This document shows, piece after piece, positions 1-7,885 of a stretch of DNA of 22,105 nt; the first letter of the stretch is position 1; every line of letters starts with the position of its first letter. The stretch comes from Bacillota bacterium. Its GTDB lineage: Bacteria > Bacillota > Clostridia > Christensenellales > CAG-138. The position numbers and the translations under genes are program-made. Location of the stretch: NCBI GenBank assembly GCA_023416175.1, contig JAEZIE010000022.1, forward strand, positions 1 through 22,105, in the 5' to 3' direction. Below the pieces are notes generated by a model that was not told the origin of the DNA, did no database searches, and saw only the letters and a program-made list of their open reading frames with translations.

Positions 1-27
1 TGCACAGTGTTTGAATGTGCTGCTATT

Positions 28-58
28 AAAAAAACCCTCAACCCGTGTGGGTTGGGGG
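28..58 (-). terminator. Rho-independent terminator of ilvBN
   Basis: Read on the minus strand, a stem of ten positions (49-58 pairing with 35-44, one C/A mismatch) closes a 4-base ACAC loop and is followed by seven T residues (28-34). It lies about 35 bases past the ilvN stop codon. This is a classic intrinsic terminator. The remaining bases 1-27 show nothing recognisable. Confidence 0.93.
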
Positions 59-93
59 TCTTCTGAAACTCAATTTCGTGTTACGGGAATTCT

Positions 94-606
94 TTACTCC
101 TCGGATATTCGGCGGCCGCATTTTTCAATCGCAACCACACCGCCGCGCACGACCTCAATTTTCGGGTATTTGCGCATGGCCAAGATCAGCTCGTTATTCT
201 CTTCCACCTGCGCAACCACCTCAAGCAGTATGCTGTCCGGCCCTTTGCCCGCCACGCGCGCCTTGAACTTTTGGGCAGTCTTTACGATATCACCCATCAT
301 CGTCTTGTCGCACTCCATCACTTTCAGGAACAGAAGTTCCTGTTTGACGACGTCGGCTTCTGTAAAATCCAGCACACGGATGATATCGACGCTCCGGTTG
401 AGCTGCTTCTTAATCTGCTCGAACGTTTCATCGCTGCATAAAAGCCCGATCGTCATGCGGGAGATCGTAATATCCTCGGTGGTGCCCACCGTAAGCGTCT
501 CAATATTATACGCCTTTCCGGCCAAAAGGCTGGAAATCTTAGCGAGAACGCCAAGCCTGTTCTCCACGAAGAGGGATAAAAAACGATAACTCAATTCTGA
601 ACTCAT
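94..606 (-). CDS. ilvN: Acetolactate synthase small (regulatory) subunit
   Basis: Regulatory subunit of acetohydroxyacid synthase, the first common enzyme of valine, leucine and isoleucine synthesis. It activates the large subunit and in this family confers feedback inhibition by valine or a related branched-chain amino acid. The 170-residue length is normal. The N-terminal ACT domain (about residues 5-80) begins with the typical SLFVENRLGVLAKISSLLAG segment and continues with YNIETLTVG; the C-terminal domain includes LLFLKVMECDK. The ATG start is 2 bases after the ilvB stop, and its GGAGGG ribosome binding site lies inside the last ilvB codons, which suggests translational coupling. The gene ends at a strong terminator. 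It could equally be called ilvH; the symbol choice is convention. Confidence 0.95.
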   Translation of the reverse strand: MSSELSYRFLSLFVENRLGVLAKISSLLAGKAYNIETLTVGTTEDITISRMTIGLLCSDETFEQIKKQLNRSVDIIRVLDFTEADVVKQELLFLKVMECDKTMMGDIVKTAQKFKARVAGKGPDSILLEVVAQVEENNELILAMRKYPKIEVVRGGVVAIEKCGRRISEE

Positions 607-608
607 GT

Positions 609-2309
609 TTATCCCTCCAATACCATGTCGTTGAGCGCAGCGCCCGCTTTTACCATGGGATACACCATCTCTTCGCGCTCAATCATGCATTCAATGATCG
701 TAGGCGTCCGCGTCTGTTCCCCGGCAGCCTCCAAGGCGGAGACAAGCGCACCCTCTTCAAATACCCGAACGCCCCGCGCTCCATAGCTATCAGCCAGCTT
801 GACAAAATCCGGGACATACTGAGCAGGATTATTTTCGTCCAAGCCCGCTGCAAGATCCGTCCCCGAATAGCGGCGGTCACACATAAGCTGCTGCCACTGC
901 CGTACCATGCCAAGATAGCCGTTGTTGAAAATCACTACAATAACCGGCAAACCCTCCAAGACGGCGGTCGCCATCTCCTGGAGATTCATTTGAAAGCCTC
1001 CGTCGCCCGTGACGCATATGACCTTTTTGCTCCTGTCGCCCAACTGTGCGCCGATGGCCGCGGGCAATCCGTAGCCCATCGGGCCCAGCCCGCCCGAAGT
1101 CAGAAGCTGTTTGCGCCTGTCCAACGCAAGGTATTGCGTCGTCCACATCTGGTGCTGACCCACGTCCGTCACAACGATGCTCTCGGGGAAAACGCGGTTG
1201 AGCGATTCTACGATTTTCCGGGGCGTCAACCCCGGCTTGTCCTGTCTGGGCAGAGGATAGGCCGCCTTCCATGCGTCAATCTGAGCCAGCCACCCGTCGG
1301 TATCGCAGGGCCGCGTATAATGCAGCAGGCTTTCAATGGCCTTCCCGGCCTCGGCAACAATGGGGACGTCCACCTGGACATTGCGGGAAATCGAGGCGGT
1401 ATCGATATCGATGTGGATGATTTTTGCGTGCGGCGCAAACTCCTCCACCTTACCCGTTACGCGGTCATTGAAGCGCGAGCCGATGGAGCAGAGCACGTCG
1501 CACTCCATGACAGCCTGGTTGGCGGCATAGCAGCCGTGCATGCCCACGTTCCCGACAAACAACGGATGGTCGGTTGGGATGGCACCGCGGCCCATGATGG
1601 TAGAGATGACGGGAATGCCCGCCCGTTCGGCAAGAAGCGTAAACGCCCCCTGAGAACGTGAAATATGGATGCCGCCGCCAGCCAGAAACAGAGGTTTCTG
1701 TGCCTTGCGCAGCAAAGCCGACGCGCGCTTGATCTGGCCGATGTGCACGCTCTCGTATGGCCGGTAGCTGCGTATCTGCACGTCGCTCGGGTACTCTTCG
1801 CTCCCCATGGCATTGATGACGTCGGCAGGAAGATCTACAATGACGGGTCCGGGCTTGCCGGTGGTGGCGATATAAAACGCTTCTTTGATGGCGCGCCCTA
1901 AATCCTCCCGGTGCATCACCATCATGTTGTATTTTGTGATATTGCGGGTAATTCCGATGATATCCACTTCCTGGAACGCATCGTTGCCAATCAGGTCCCT
2001 GCGAACCTGGCCGGTGAAGCAGACGATAGGCACGCTGTCATAATTCGCTGCAGCAATGGCTGTGACGGTATTGGTGGCACCCGGCCCGCTGGTGACCAAG
2101 CAAACGCCGGGCTTGCCGGTGGCGCGGGCATAGCCGTCCGCCGCATGTACCAACGCCTGTTCGTGCCTTGGCAGAATAAGTCGAATGCCCTGCTGTTTGT
2201 ACAGCTCGTCGAAAATAGAAATCACCGGCACGCCGGGGTATGCAAATACGGTATCCACCCCTTCAGCCTGCAACGCCTTGATGAGCAGTTCGGAACCCTT
2301 AATTGCCAT
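609..2309 (-). CDS. ilvB: Acetolactate synthase large (catalytic) subunit
   Basis: Thiamine diphosphate and FAD enzyme that condenses two pyruvates to 2-acetolactate, or pyruvate with 2-oxobutyrate to 2-aceto-2-hydroxybutyrate. The N-terminal pyrimidine-binding domain carries the catalytic glutamate in LILPRHEQALVHAADGYARA (Glu50). The TSGPGATN motif follows. The C-terminal ThDP/Mg motif starts at GDGGFQMNLQEM (about 435) and ends in the NN pair (about 462-463). The chosen ATG gives 566 residues, the usual size, and has AAGGA five bases upstream. An in-frame TTG farther upstream (2378) would add 23 residues unlike the family, so it was rejected. The presence of ilvN points to the biosynthetic enzyme rather than the catabolic butanediol-pathway form, which has no small subunit. 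Confidence 0.96.
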   Translation of the reverse strand: MAIKGSELLIKALQAEGVDTVFAYPGVPVISIFDELYKQQGIRLILPRHEQALVHAADGYARATGKPGVCLVTSGPGATNTVTAIAAANYDSVPIVCFTGQVRRDLIGNDAFQEVDIIGITRNITKYNMMVMHREDLGRAIKEAFYIATTGKPGPVIVDLPADVINAMGSEEYPSDVQIRSYRPYESVHIGQIKRASALLRKAQKPLFLAGGGIHISRSQGAFTLLAERAGIPVISTIMGRGAIPTDHPLFVGNVGMHGCYAANQAVMECDVLCSIGSRFNDRVTGKVEEFAPHAKIIHIDIDTASISRNVQVDVPIVAEAGKAIESLLHYTRPCDTDGWLAQIDAWKAAYPLPRQDKPGLTPRKIVESLNRVFPESIVVTDVGQHQMWTTQYLALDRRKQLLTSGGLGPMGYGLPAAIGAQLGDRSKKVICVTGDGGFQMNLQEMATAVLEGLPVIVVIFNNGYLGMVRQWQQLMCDRRYSGTDLAAGLDENNPAQYVPDFVKLADSYGARGVRVFEEGALVSALEAAGEQTRTPTIIECMIEREEMVYPMVKAGAALNDMVLEG

Positions 2310-2413
2310 AATCGTCCTTCCCCGGGCAGGCAGGCCGTGGAGCCCCGCCTCCCGATCGTTCCATATTAGATGCGCCAACCTTATTTATACGTTGGTTTGC
2401 ATATTAATACAAT
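2310..2413 (-). promoter_or_regulatory. Leader region of ilvB with possible hairpins
   Basis: About 95 bases lie between the predicted transcription start and the ilvB ATG. On the minus strand CCAAC and GTTGG can pair around an AT-rich loop. CGGGAGGC can pair, with one bulged base, with GCCTGCCCG just before the ribosome binding site. No T-run follows either stem, no T-box signature (TGGNACCGCG type) is present, and I see no leader peptide rich in branched-chain codons. A regulatory role is possible but not shown. Confidence 0.25.
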
Positions 2414-2442
2414 ACAATAGCGGGATTTTCCGCCACAGTCAA
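2414..2442 (-). promoter_or_regulatory. Sigma-A-type promoter for ilvBN
   Basis: On the minus strand a TTGACT -35 box (2437-2442) is separated by exactly 17 bases from a TATTGT -10 box (2414-2419). It lies 105 bases upstream of the chosen ilvB start. This makes ilvBN an independent transcription unit from the por genes upstream. Confidence 0.7.
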
Positions 2443-2492
2443 TATAAATATTCGCAAACGCAGAATTTATTAAATATAACCATTGAAATATA

Positions 2493-2558
2493 TCATCCTG
2501 AGCGTCAGCGAAGGATCTGGTGTCTTTGCGATAAGAGTCTTCGCTTTGCTCAGAATGA
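2493..2558. repeat. REP/MITE-like palindromic repeat between porB and ilvB
   Basis: Two imperfect inverted arms of about 25 bases face each other: 2493-2517, beginning TCATCCTGAGC, and 2535-2558, whose reverse complement begins TCATTCTGAGC. Both arms share an AGCGAAG core, and a 17-base spacer separates them. From memory, the TCATTCTGAGC...GCGAAG pattern is a widespread dispersed intergenic palindrome in bacterial genomes. The element starts 18 bases past the porB stop and could fold in the por transcript, where it may end or stabilise the message. No transposase is present. Bases 2443-2492 hold nothing else I can recognise. Confidence 0.75.
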
Positions 2559-2575
2559 CAGGAAATAGCGTTAAC

Positions 2576-3505
2576 TTATTTGCAGCGATTAAGCAGCTGT
2601 TCCCAACGTTTGTCCACTTCCTTTTGGAACGCTTCGAGCGCCCACTCGTTCCCTTTTTGGAACAAATGACGGAACCGTCCCTGCGGACGTAAGAAATCAA
2701 CGATGGGAAGCTTCACCTTGGGCTCATAATTGAGTTTCCATTCCCCATCGATCACTTCAAACAGCGGCCAGTAGCAGGTTTCCACTCCCAGGCGGCAGAT
2801 CTCCATGAGATCCTCGGTCGGATACCGCCAACCGCGCGGGCAGGGTGCCATGATGTTCAAAAATGCGGGGCCTTCGGTATAAATGGCGCGCTCCGCTTTT
2901 TTATGCAGGTCGCCAAGGTTTTTGATAAACGTTGTCTGTGCGACGTAGGGAATGTTATGCATGGCCATAATCCCCGTAAGATCCTTGCGATACTGGGGCT
3001 TACCCAGCGATTGCTCGCCTATTGGGGTTGTGGTGGTATCCGCAAACATGGGCGTAGCAGAAGAACGCTGGATGCCGGTATTCATATACGCACCGTTGTC
3101 ATAGCAGACATATACCATGTCGTGCCCGCGCTCCATAGCACCCGATAACGACTGCAGGCCGATGTCATAGGTGCCGCCGTCGCCGCCGAATGCAATGAAC
3201 TTATATGTTTGATCCAATTTACCGCGCTTCTTCGCCGCAACGTATGCAGCCTCTACACCGCTGAGCGTGGCTGCGGCGTTCTCGAACGCATTGTGGATGA
3301 ACGAATCCTTCCATGCGGTATAAGGATACAGGAATGTGGATACTTCTAGGCAGCTCGTCGCACTGCAAACAACAGCCTTATCCTCTTCACGGAGCCCACG
3401 CAGCACATTCCGTACGGCAATGGTGCCGCCGCAGCCGGCGCACATGCGGTGGCCGGGCGCCAAACGTTCCTCCTTGGACATGATCTCCTTGAAATTATAG
3501 GCCAT
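2576..3505 (-). CDS. porB: Pyruvate:ferredoxin oxidoreductase, beta subunit (ThDP-binding)
   Basis: Catalytic thiamine diphosphate subunit of the four-subunit 2-oxoacid:ferredoxin oxidoreductase, which oxidatively decarboxylates pyruvate to acetyl-CoA and reduces ferredoxin in the cytoplasm. The ThDP motif starts at GGDGGTYDIGLQSL (about residue 108) and runs to the DN of CYDNGAYMNTG. Cys22, Cys25, Cys52 and Cys222 fit the four ligands of the proximal [4Fe-4S] cluster. NTGIQRSSATP followed by TTTTPIG is typical of pyruvate-type beta subunits rather than 2-oxoglutarate ones. The 309-residue length is normal. The ATG has a strong AAGGAGGAG site and overlaps the porA end by 11 bases. A role with 2-oxobutyrate or branched-chain 2-oxo acids cannot be excluded. 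Confidence 0.94.
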   Translation of the reverse strand: MAYNFKEIMSKEERLAPGHRMCAGCGGTIAVRNVLRGLREEDKAVVCSATSCLEVSTFLYPYTAWKDSFIHNAFENAAATLSGVEAAYVAAKKRGKLDQTYKFIAFGGDGGTYDIGLQSLSGAMERGHDMVYVCYDNGAYMNTGIQRSSATPMFADTTTTPIGEQSLGKPQYRKDLTGIMAMHNIPYVAQTTFIKNLGDLHKKAERAIYTEGPAFLNIMAPCPRGWRYPTEDLMEICRLGVETCYWPLFEVIDGEWKLNYEPKVKLPIVDFLRPQGRFRHLFQKGNEWALEAFQKEVDKRWEQLLNRCK

Positions 3506-4682
3506 AGTCTTCTCCTCCTTCCGAACGCACCGAAAGATACCGGTAGGGTTTGGCTTCCTGCTGCGGCAGCGCCTCGAACACCGACATTAGGTCCTCCACG
3601 CGCACATCGCGTCCGCCCAGGCCGTACACATACGGGAATACCGAGGGCTTTACGCCAGCATGATAGAGCGCACCGCGCACTTCTGCGGCCAGAGGGCCTC
3701 CGTTTCCGCTGAAGCTTTCCGCGCGGTCCATCACAGCTACGGCCTTACAGCCCTTCAGCGCATCCGCAATCTCTTCAGCTGGGAAGGGCCGGAACACGCG
3801 TATCTTCAATAGACCGGCTTTGACGCCTTTGTTCCTGAGTTCATCAACCGCCTCTTTTCCGGTGCCGGCGGCTGATCCGATTACAACCATCGCATACTCG
3901 GCGTCCTCCATCCGGTAGGCTTCAAACAGGCCATATTTCCTGCCTGAAATTCCATCAAACTCGGCTGCAACATCCAGGATAACATCCTTTGCGCGGCGCA
4001 TGGCCTCAGCCTGGCTGCGTTTATACTCCAAGTAGTAAGCGGAAGTTGCGTAGGGCCCGAGGGACAGCGGTTTTTCAGGGTTTAACAAAGAGTCCGCGGG
4101 CTCATAGCTCCCCGCAAACGCCTTTACGGCCGCATCCTCTATTAACTCCATGTTCTCCACAGCATGGGAGGTAATAAAACCGTCCTGGCATACCATCACG
4201 GGCAGCCGTACGTCGTCATGTTCGCCAATGCGGAACGCCTGAATAAGGTTGTCGTACGCTTCCTGATTGTTCTCGCTGTAAATCTGGATCCACCCTGAAT
4301 CACGCGCGCCCATGCTGTCCGAATGATCGCAGTTGATGTTAATGGGCCCAGTCAGGGCACGGTTCACGAGTGCAAGTACAATGGGCAGCCGGTCGGACGC
4401 GGCCACATACAGTTCCTCCCACATCAGGGCAAGGCCTGCGGAAGAGGTTGCCGTTACCGTACGTGCACCTGCAGCTTCCGAGCCAATGCAAGCGCTCATG
4501 GCGGAGTGTTCGCTTTCTACTGGCACGAACACGGTATCTACTTCGCCATTGGCTACAAACGCGGAAAAATACTGCGGGATTTCTGTAGAAGGTGTAATGG
4601 GGAACGCCGCCATTACGTCTGGATTGACCTGACGCAGCGCCTGGGCAACCGCCTCGTTGCCGGAAAGTCTGTCTCTAGGCAT
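3495..4682 (-). CDS. porA: Pyruvate:ferredoxin oxidoreductase, alpha subunit
   Basis: Alpha subunit of the same oxidoreductase. It supplies the domain contacting the pyrimidine end of ThDP and the transketolase C-terminal-like domain. Diagnostic segments are FPITPSTEIPQYF near the N terminus, VESEHSAMSACIGSEAAGAR, RALTGPININCDHSDSM, and GNGGPLAAEVRGAL near the C terminus. The start at 4682 gives 395 residues, begins MPRDRLSGNEA, and follows a GGGGGAG site. A longer in-frame reading to 4784 would add 34 non-family residues and overlap porD, so it was rejected. There is one base between the porD stop and this ATG, indicating tight co-translation. Confidence 0.94.
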   Translation of the reverse strand: MPRDRLSGNEAVAQALRQVNPDVMAAFPITPSTEIPQYFSAFVANGEVDTVFVPVESEHSAMSACIGSEAAGARTVTATSSAGLALMWEELYVAASDRLPIVLALVNRALTGPININCDHSDSMGARDSGWIQIYSENNQEAYDNLIQAFRIGEHDDVRLPVMVCQDGFITSHAVENMELIEDAAVKAFAGSYEPADSLLNPEKPLSLGPYATSAYYLEYKRSQAEAMRRAKDVILDVAAEFDGISGRKYGLFEAYRMEDAEYAMVVIGSAAGTGKEAVDELRNKGVKAGLLKIRVFRPFPAEEIADALKGCKAVAVMDRAESFSGNGGPLAAEVRGALYHAGVKPSVFPYVYGLGGRDVRVEDLMSVFEALPQQEAKPYRYLSVRSEGGEDYGL

Positions 4683-4683
4683 G

Positions 4684-4989
4684 TTACTCCCCCCTCTCCA
4701 TATCGATCGCTTTGAACGGACAAACCTTTGCGCAGATGCCGCAGCCCTTGCAATGCAAGAGATCAAATTCGCCCCTCTTGCCATTTACGACAGGAATGGA
4801 GCTGTCCGGACATACGGGCACGCATATCAGGCATTGCCTGCACTTTTCCTCAAGATACACCGGCATGTCTACACGCCATTCACCGGTATTGAATTCTGCC
4901 GAGGTGCCGCCTCCCGTAATGCCGCCGCCCAATGTTACGGCCTGCCAGGAGATAGTCTCGTTGATAGTGTCGGTTATTTTTTTGCTCAT
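4684..4989 (-). CDS. porD: Pyruvate:ferredoxin oxidoreductase, delta (ferredoxin-like) subunit
   Basis: Electron-transfer subunit of the complex, passing electrons from the ThDP/cluster site to external ferredoxin. Its 101 residues contain two 4Fe-4S motifs of CxxCxxCxxxCP form: Cys50, 53, 56, 60 and Cys80, 83, 86, 90. The first about 45 residues are the usual N-terminal extension of PorD, including a glycine-rich stretch (GGGITGGGT). The gene overlaps the porG end by four bases (ATGA). Order gamma-delta-alpha-beta matches the four-subunit enzymes of many anaerobes rather than the single-chain fused PFOR common in clostridia. Confidence 0.94.
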   Translation of the reverse strand: MSKKITDTINETISWQAVTLGGGITGGGTSAEFNTGEWRVDMPVYLEEKCRQCLICVPVCPDSSIPVVNGKRGEFDLLHCKGCGICAKVCPFKAIDMERGE

Positions 4990-5552
4990 TCCCGTACCTC
5001 CCTGAGCGCCAACCGCAGCGCTTGCATGTTGCCCTGAATGACTTCAGGCTTGCTTGCGAACTTGTGCGTAAAAGACGCCTCCATATCATGAAGGAACTCT
5101 TCTTCTTCCATCAGGCCCGATACCTTGACGATTGCGGCAAGCATCGGCGTGTTGGGAAAATACTTGCCAAGCGCCGCAACGGAGATTGCACGCGCATCCA
5201 CCGTATACACCTTGCCCGGATACCCCTTGAGTAACGGCCGCAATTCTTCCGCAGACTTTGCGGAATTGATGACGATCGCGCCCTCAGGCTTAAGACCAAG
5301 CGTAACGTCAACCGCTTCGAGTAGCGTTTCGTCTACCACCGCTACGTAATCGGGCGCATAAATGTTGCTGTGAATACGGATTGGTGTGCTGTCGATACGG
5401 TTATATGCCGTAATCGGCGCGCCCATGCGCTCGGGTCCGTATTCCGGAAAGCCCTGCACATACTTACCTGTGTGAAAAGCAACGTCGGCAAGCAGCAGCG
5501 CCGCGGTCTTGGCGCCCTGCCCACCCCTGCCATGCCAGCGAATTTCGAGCAT
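4986..5552 (-). CDS. porG: Pyruvate:ferredoxin oxidoreductase, gamma subunit
   Basis: Gamma subunit of the 2-oxoacid:ferredoxin oxidoreductase, corresponding to the CoA-binding-region domain of fused enzymes. It opens with the diagnostic MLEIRWHGRGGQGAKTAA and continues with GFPEYGPERMGAPITAYNRI, typical of pyruvate/ketoisovalerate gamma subunits. Its 188 residues are normal. The ATG follows an AAAGGAGG site. It is the first gene of the por set, 82 bases below the PLP enzyme gene. I see no convincing promoter in that gap, so por may be partly read through from upstream past the hairpin at 5600-5621. Confidence 0.93.
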   Translation of the reverse strand: MLEIRWHGRGGQGAKTAALLLADVAFHTGKYVQGFPEYGPERMGAPITAYNRIDSTPIRIHSNIYAPDYVAVVDETLLEAVDVTLGLKPEGAIVINSAKSAEELRPLLKGYPGKVYTVDARAISVAALGKYFPNTPMLAAIVKVSGLMEEEEFLHDMEASFTHKFASKPEVIQGNMQALRLALREVRE

Positions 5553-5599
5553 ATTGCCTCCTTTTCTTCTTCACCCACTCAATAAAGGGTATGCTAACA

Positions 5600-5621
5600 G
5601 GGCCCGGCATCTACCGGGCCC
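5600..5621 (-). terminator. GC-rich hairpin between the PLP enzyme gene and porG
   Basis: A perfect 8-bp stem, GGGCCCGG (5600-5607) with CCGGGCCC (5614-5621), and a 6-base loop. It lies 14 bases after the stop of the PLP enzyme gene. On the minus strand it is followed by a mixed rather than T-only run, so it may be a weak or Rho-assisted terminator, or an RNA-processing or stability hairpin separating the catabolic block from por. Confidence 0.55.
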
Positions 5622-5634
5622 ACGCAATTTTCAT

Positions 5635-6822
5635 TTAGCGCTGTGCCAAAGCCTGCGCGAAATCTCCGATAATGTCGTCGATATCCTCAATGCCTACCGA
5701 GACGCGGATCATGCCGTCAGCAATACCCATGCGCTCACGTTCTTCGCGGGCAATCTTGCCGTGCGTCATCGTGGCCGGGTGGTGAACAAGCGTGTCAAGA
5801 TCCCCGAGGCTGACGCAGTACTTGGCCATATGCAGTTTCTTGATAAATTCCTGAGCGCCCGGAATACCGCCTTCTACCTCAAAGGACAGCATGCCGCCAT
5901 AAACGCCGCCAAACTGCGCCTTGGCAAGTTCATGCTGCGGGTGGCTTGCAAGGCCAGGGTAGACAACGTTTTTCACTTGCTTCTGCGTTTCCAGCCACTG
6001 CGCAAACTTTAGGGCGTTCTCACAGTGGGAGCGCATGCGCAGGTGCAGCGTCTTCAGGCCGCGAAGCTGGAGCCAGCAGGAGAAGGGGCTGGGCACCGGC
6101 CCAAGTTCCTGGTACATGGAGCTGCGAATGGCGTCCACAAACGCGAACTTGCCGCAAATAATGCCGCCAATGATATCGCCGTGGCCGTTGATATATTTGG
6201 TGGAGCTATGCACCACCACATCAATGCCGTAGGAAAGCGGCTGTACGATATAGGGGGAGGTGAATGTGCTGTCTACGATAGAGGTAACGCCATTCGCCTT
6301 TGCCCAGTCCGCAAGTGCCTTGAGGTCCAGCACAACCATCGTCGGGTTCGCAATGGTTTCGGCATAGACAACCTTGGTGTTGGGGCGCTTTGCCGCATTC
6401 AGCGTAGCGGGCAGGAGATCCTCAACAAACGTGACTTCAATATGGAACTCCTCAAATATCTTGGTGAACAGGCCATAGGTGCCGCCATATATCGTCCTAT
6501 AGGCGATGACATGGTCGCCCGGATGCGCACAGTGCATGACCGCAAGGGAAATTGCCGCCATGCCCGAAGCCGTGGCAAGCGCCGCTTCAGCGCCTTCGAG
6601 TTCTGCTATTTTGTCCTGCAGATCATTCTGCGTTGGGTTGCGGGAACGGGCATATGTGTAAATGCCTTCCTTGTCGCCGGCGAGATAACGATCCATCTTC
6701 TCAGGCGTCCACACATAGGTGCTGGTCATAAACATGGGCGCTATGAGCGCGCCAGTTTCAGGATCGGGAAGCTGCCCGGCGTGTACGGCCTTCGTTGCGA
6801 ACTTTGCATGCTTGGTATCCAT
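5635..6822 (-). CDS. PLP-dependent Cys/Met metabolism enzyme (cystathionine gamma-lyase/synthase type)
   Basis: Fold-type I PLP enzyme of the trans-sulfuration family, 395 residues. The PLP lysine is Lys209 in VVHSSTKYINGHGD. Other family segments are YTYARSRNPTQNDL, ATASGMAAISLA and the YGGT motif at 112-115. In classical methionine gamma-lyases the third position of that motif is cysteine (Cys116 of the Pseudomonas enzyme); here it is Gly114, so a dedicated methionine gamma-lyase is less likely. Cystathionine gamma-lyase, cystathionine gamma-synthase or O-acetylhomoserine sulfhydrylase remain possible. Lyase activity would release a 2-oxo acid, ammonia and a thiol. The start at 6822 has AAAGGAG upstream and lies 4 bases after the preceding stop; an upstream in-frame start at 6846 would overlap that gene. 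Confidence 0.9.
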   Translation of the reverse strand: MDTKHAKFATKAVHAGQLPDPETGALIAPMFMTSTYVWTPEKMDRYLAGDKEGIYTYARSRNPTQNDLQDKIAELEGAEAALATASGMAAISLAVMHCAHPGDHVIAYRTIYGGTYGLFTKIFEEFHIEVTFVEDLLPATLNAAKRPNTKVVYAETIANPTMVVLDLKALADWAKANGVTSIVDSTFTSPYIVQPLSYGIDVVVHSSTKYINGHGDIIGGIICGKFAFVDAIRSSMYQELGPVPSPFSCWLQLRGLKTLHLRMRSHCENALKFAQWLETQKQVKNVVYPGLASHPQHELAKAQFGGVYGGMLSFEVEGGIPGAQEFIKKLHMAKYCVSLGDLDTLVHHPATMTHGKIAREERERMGIADGMIRVSVGIEDIDDIIGDFAQALAQR

Positions 6823-6826
6823 GATG

Positions 6827-7885
6827 TTACTCCTTTCCACCGCCAATGCGGATCATGACCTTAATATGTTTGGGCCCGTTCACGATCAGCTCTTCAAAGC
6901 CGTCCTGAATCAGGGTATCCAACGTCACTTCACGGGTAATGAGCTCGTCGGCATTGATCAGCCCCTGCTCGAGGTAGGAAAGTGCAACGCCAATCTCGTC
7001 CACATGTGCCTGAGAGGTGTAGAGCGTCCGCTCCCCTTCCTGGAAGGTATTCATATCAAACACCGGCTTCTTTTCAAAGACGCCCATTACCATCAGTTTC
7101 GCGCCGGGACGCAGCGCCGAGATAGCGCTGTCCAGCGTGCGCTGGCTTCCGACGCATTCATATACAACATCCGCAAGGCCGCCGTTCCACTCCTGTATGA
7201 CGGGCACGAGATCGCTGTCCAATACGTCATGGTAGGTGCACCCGTAGCTTTCCACCAGTTCCTTACGGTCTTTGCCGACGCCGGCTACCAGGATTTTGCC
7301 CGCGCCCGCAAATTTCGCTGCAAGCATACAGGCAAGGCCAATGATCCCCGGCCCAACAACGACGACTGAACTGCCCGTGATATCGCCCAATAGACGCGTT
7401 GCGTGGATGCCGCAGGCCAAAGGTTCTGCCAAAGCGCCCTGCCGCAGCGTAACGGAATCGGGTACACGGAAGAGACGGTCCGCATCCACCACCACATAGT
7501 CCGCGAACGCGCCGTCGATACCAACGCCTAAAAAGCCCAGCTTTTCGCATACGTTGTAGCGGCCGGAACGGCACGCGGCACACTTTTTGCAGCAGAGCGT
7601 ACCGTTTGCGGAAACGCGGTCTCCCTGTTTCCATCCCGTGACACCCTCGCCTACCGCCTCGATAACGCCGGTAAATTCATGACCCAGCGTCAAGGGTGCA
7701 GTCCGGCCGGTCAGCCGGTGAGGCTTTGAGACTGGGATAAAGTTGGGCCCCACATACTCATGGCGATCGGTCCCGCAAATACCTGCGTAGGCAACCTTTA
7801 TGCGCACATGGCCTGCCGGTACCTCAGGGATCGGCAGCTCCTCAATACGTACATCCTTATATCCATGCCAAACGGCAGCTTTCAT
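6827..7885 (-). CDS. Zn-dependent medium-chain dehydrogenase, (R,R)-butanediol/sorbitol dehydrogenase type
   Basis: NAD(P)-dependent alcohol or polyol dehydrogenase of 352 residues. It has the catalytic zinc motif YAGICGTDRHEY, the GHEFTG motif and ALAEPLACG. The structural zinc set is C-x2-C-x2-C-x7-C in CKKCAACRSGRYNVC. A Rossmann motif lies in VVVVGPGIIGLA. The segment HEYVGPNFIPVSKPHRLTGRTAPLTLGHE resembles the loop I associate with (R,R)-2,3-butanediol dehydrogenases. Acetolactate synthase is present downstream, but its operon partners are sugar-type enzymes, so an open-chain polyol or sugar acid is an equally plausible substrate. The ATG overlaps the upstream isomerase stop by four bases and has a GGAGGA site. 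Confidence 0.9.
   Translation of the reverse strand: MKAAVWHGYKDVRIEELPIPEVPAGHVRIKVAYAGICGTDRHEYVGPNFIPVSKPHRLTGRTAPLTLGHEFTGVIEAVGEGVTGWKQGDRVSANGTLCCKKCAACRSGRYNVCEKLGFLGVGIDGAFADYVVVDADRLFRVPDSVTLRQGALAEPLACGIHATRLLGDITGSSVVVVGPGIIGLACMLAAKFAGAGKILVAGVGKDRKELVESYGCTYHDVLDSDLVPVIQEWNGGLADVVYECVGSQRTLDSAISALRPGAKLMVMGVFEKKPVFDMNTFQEGERTLYTSQAHVDEIGVALSYLEQGLINADELITREVTLDTLIQDGFEELIVNGPKHIKVMIRIGGGKE

Noticed and set aside
609..913. Catabolic (butanediol-pathway) acetolactate synthase linked to the butanediol-type dehydrogenase
   Set aside because: A small regulatory subunit follows directly, no acetolactate decarboxylase gene is present, and ilvBN has its own promoter and terminator.
2310..2413. 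T-box or peptide attenuator in the ilvB leader
   Set aside because: No T-box core, no leader peptide with Leu/Val/Ile codon runs, and no hairpin with T-run before the gene.
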